A stretch of DNA of 5,992 bases. Origin: Halanaerobiales bacterium. Lineage in GTDB: Bacteria; Bacillota_F; Halanaerobiia; DY22613. Made by a program: the position numbers and the translations under genes. The notes beneath the pieces are model-generated. The model was not told where the DNA came from, searched no databases, and saw only the letters and a program-made list of their open reading frames with translations. The stretch lies in NCBI GenBank assembly GCA_023128035.1, contig JAGMES010000229.1:1-5992 (forward strand). The letters run 5' to 3'. This document shows, piece after piece, positions 5,109 to 5,992 of the stretch (the first letter of the stretch is position 1; every line of letters starts with the position of its first letter).

Positions 5109-5992
5109 ATGAAAATTTCTTTAAAGGATATAATGGTTACTGACAAGTTAAATAAGGAACCCACTCATAAGGAACTAAAAATTTTAAATCAAGAACCTAT
5201 TAGAATAATAAATAATGTGGATACAAAATGCAGAAGGCTAAAATATCTAACACTGATTCTTTTAACTATTGAAGATAAATATTTACCAGAAATTATTTTA
5301 TCAAAAAGAGTTGAAGAGGTTGCCAATGAAAAAAATAAATTTATAGAAAATCATATAGATAACAAAGGAATAATTGTTAAATCTGCAAGGTTAAAGTCAG
5401 GTAAGCCATATTTAAATTTATCAGAAAAATTTTTTATTGTTTTAAAAATGCTTGGTAAATATAGATGTGGTAAATTAGGAAAAGTACTTTATTTTCTGTT
5501 AAAAGAAAATGAAGAAATTGAAGTAACTAATTTTTCACTAAATACAATTGAAAAACTCTATTATCTTTTCGTATTGCTAAAGTATGATTTTACAATAAAT
5601 ATAATACTAACCAAGATGTCTTTAGCTGGCTATACTTGTTATAAGCAATTTAGTGGAAACTTTAATGAATTTTTTGAAGGTTATTTATATGATTTAAAGT
5701 CTTATATAACAGAAAAAAAAGCAGAAGAAATTATATTCATGACAAAAAGAAAATTTCAAAAATTAAGTCCTAAATCTTTTGAACACGTACTATATCCTAG
5801 GCAAAATTGGTTATTAGATTTAGAAATTTTTTCTCATAGGGAATATATGAATTCAAAAGAGTATGTTTTATGTGAAAGTTTTAAAGATATTGTAGATAAA
5901 GGTTTATTCGACTGTTACTCTATTGAATATTTAGAAAATAATTATATTAAGATATTTCATTTAATATATTGTTACTACTCACCTACTAACAT
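5109..5992 (+). CDS. Unrecognised AT-rich gene, 3' end cut off by the window edge
   Basis: From ATG 5109 this frame stays open to the last base with no stop, giving 294 complete codons beginning MKISLKDIMVTDKLNKEPTH. An uninterrupted frame of this length in DNA that samples at only 18-20% GC is strong evidence for a real gene. The protein is rich in lysine, isoleucine, leucine, phenylalanine and tyrosine. It appears mostly helical, with hydrophobic stretches such as LTLILLTI near residue 47 and LYYLFVLL near residue 150 that look like buried helices rather than membrane spans. Five scattered cysteines form no metal motif, and no Walker, nuclease or helicase motif is seen in the visible part. 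It follows the PP-loop gene by 195 bases across a terminator, so it is likely a separate transcription unit. No function is assigned. Confidence 0.8.
   Translation, partial: MKISLKDIMVTDKLNKEPTHKELKILNQEPIRIINNVDTKCRRLKYLTLILLTIEDKYLPEIILSKRVEEVANEKNKFIENHIDNKGIIVKSARLKSGKPYLNLSEKFFIVLKMLGKYRCGKLGKVLYFLLKENEEIEVTNFSLNTIEKLYYLFVLLKYDFTINIILTKMSLAGYTCYKQFSGNFNEFFEGYLYDLKSYITEKKAEEIIFMTKRKFQKLSPKSFEHVLYPRQNWLLDLEIFSHREYMNSKEYVLCESFKDIVDKGLFDCYSIEYLENNYIKIFHLIYCYYSPTN

Overview
The window is low-GC bacterial DNA. AGGAGG-type ribosome binding sites, ATG starts, short intergenic gaps and hairpin-plus-T-run terminators all point to a Firmicute (Clostridia or Bacilli). All genes read on the + strand. 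No tRNA, rRNA, CRISPR array or complete insertion sequence is visible.

Layout: (1) Bases 3-95 look like the last codons of a gene entering from the left. (2) Bases 213-1451 encode a 412-residue cytosolic HExxH metallopeptidase-like protein of unknown role, preceded by a hairpin and closed by a strong intrinsic terminator (1455-1484). (3) Bases 1616-3079 encode a 487-residue protein with an N-terminal PD-(D/E)xK nuclease-like core and a C-terminal CxxCx5C cysteine cluster. (4) A 163-base gap holds only a degenerate reading frame. (5) Bases 3243-4913 encode a 556-residue multidomain protein: an N-terminal zinc ribbon, a PAPS-reductase/ATP-pyrophosphatase (PP-loop) core with an APS-reductase-like CC...CxxC pattern, and a C-terminal two-cluster ferredoxin domain. 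(6) Bases 4914-5108 are intergenic, with a palindrome, a promoter-like sequence and an intrinsic terminator. (7) From 5109 a very AT-rich, unrecognised gene runs off the right edge without a stop.

The central pair is the interesting part. A putative nuclease next to a PP-loop sulfur-type enzyme with up to three Fe-S clusters recalls the gene content of DNA sulfur-modification and restriction systems, where DndC/SspD-type PAPS-reductase-like proteins take part in phosphorothioation. It also recalls defence islands that carry PAPS-reductase-family genes. No DndA, DndB, DndD, SspB, BREX or DUF4007 partner is visible, so a defence or nucleic-acid-modification role is inference. The flanking genes sample at about 18-22% GC while the central pair samples at about 25-57%, which suggests separate origins and accessory-island character.
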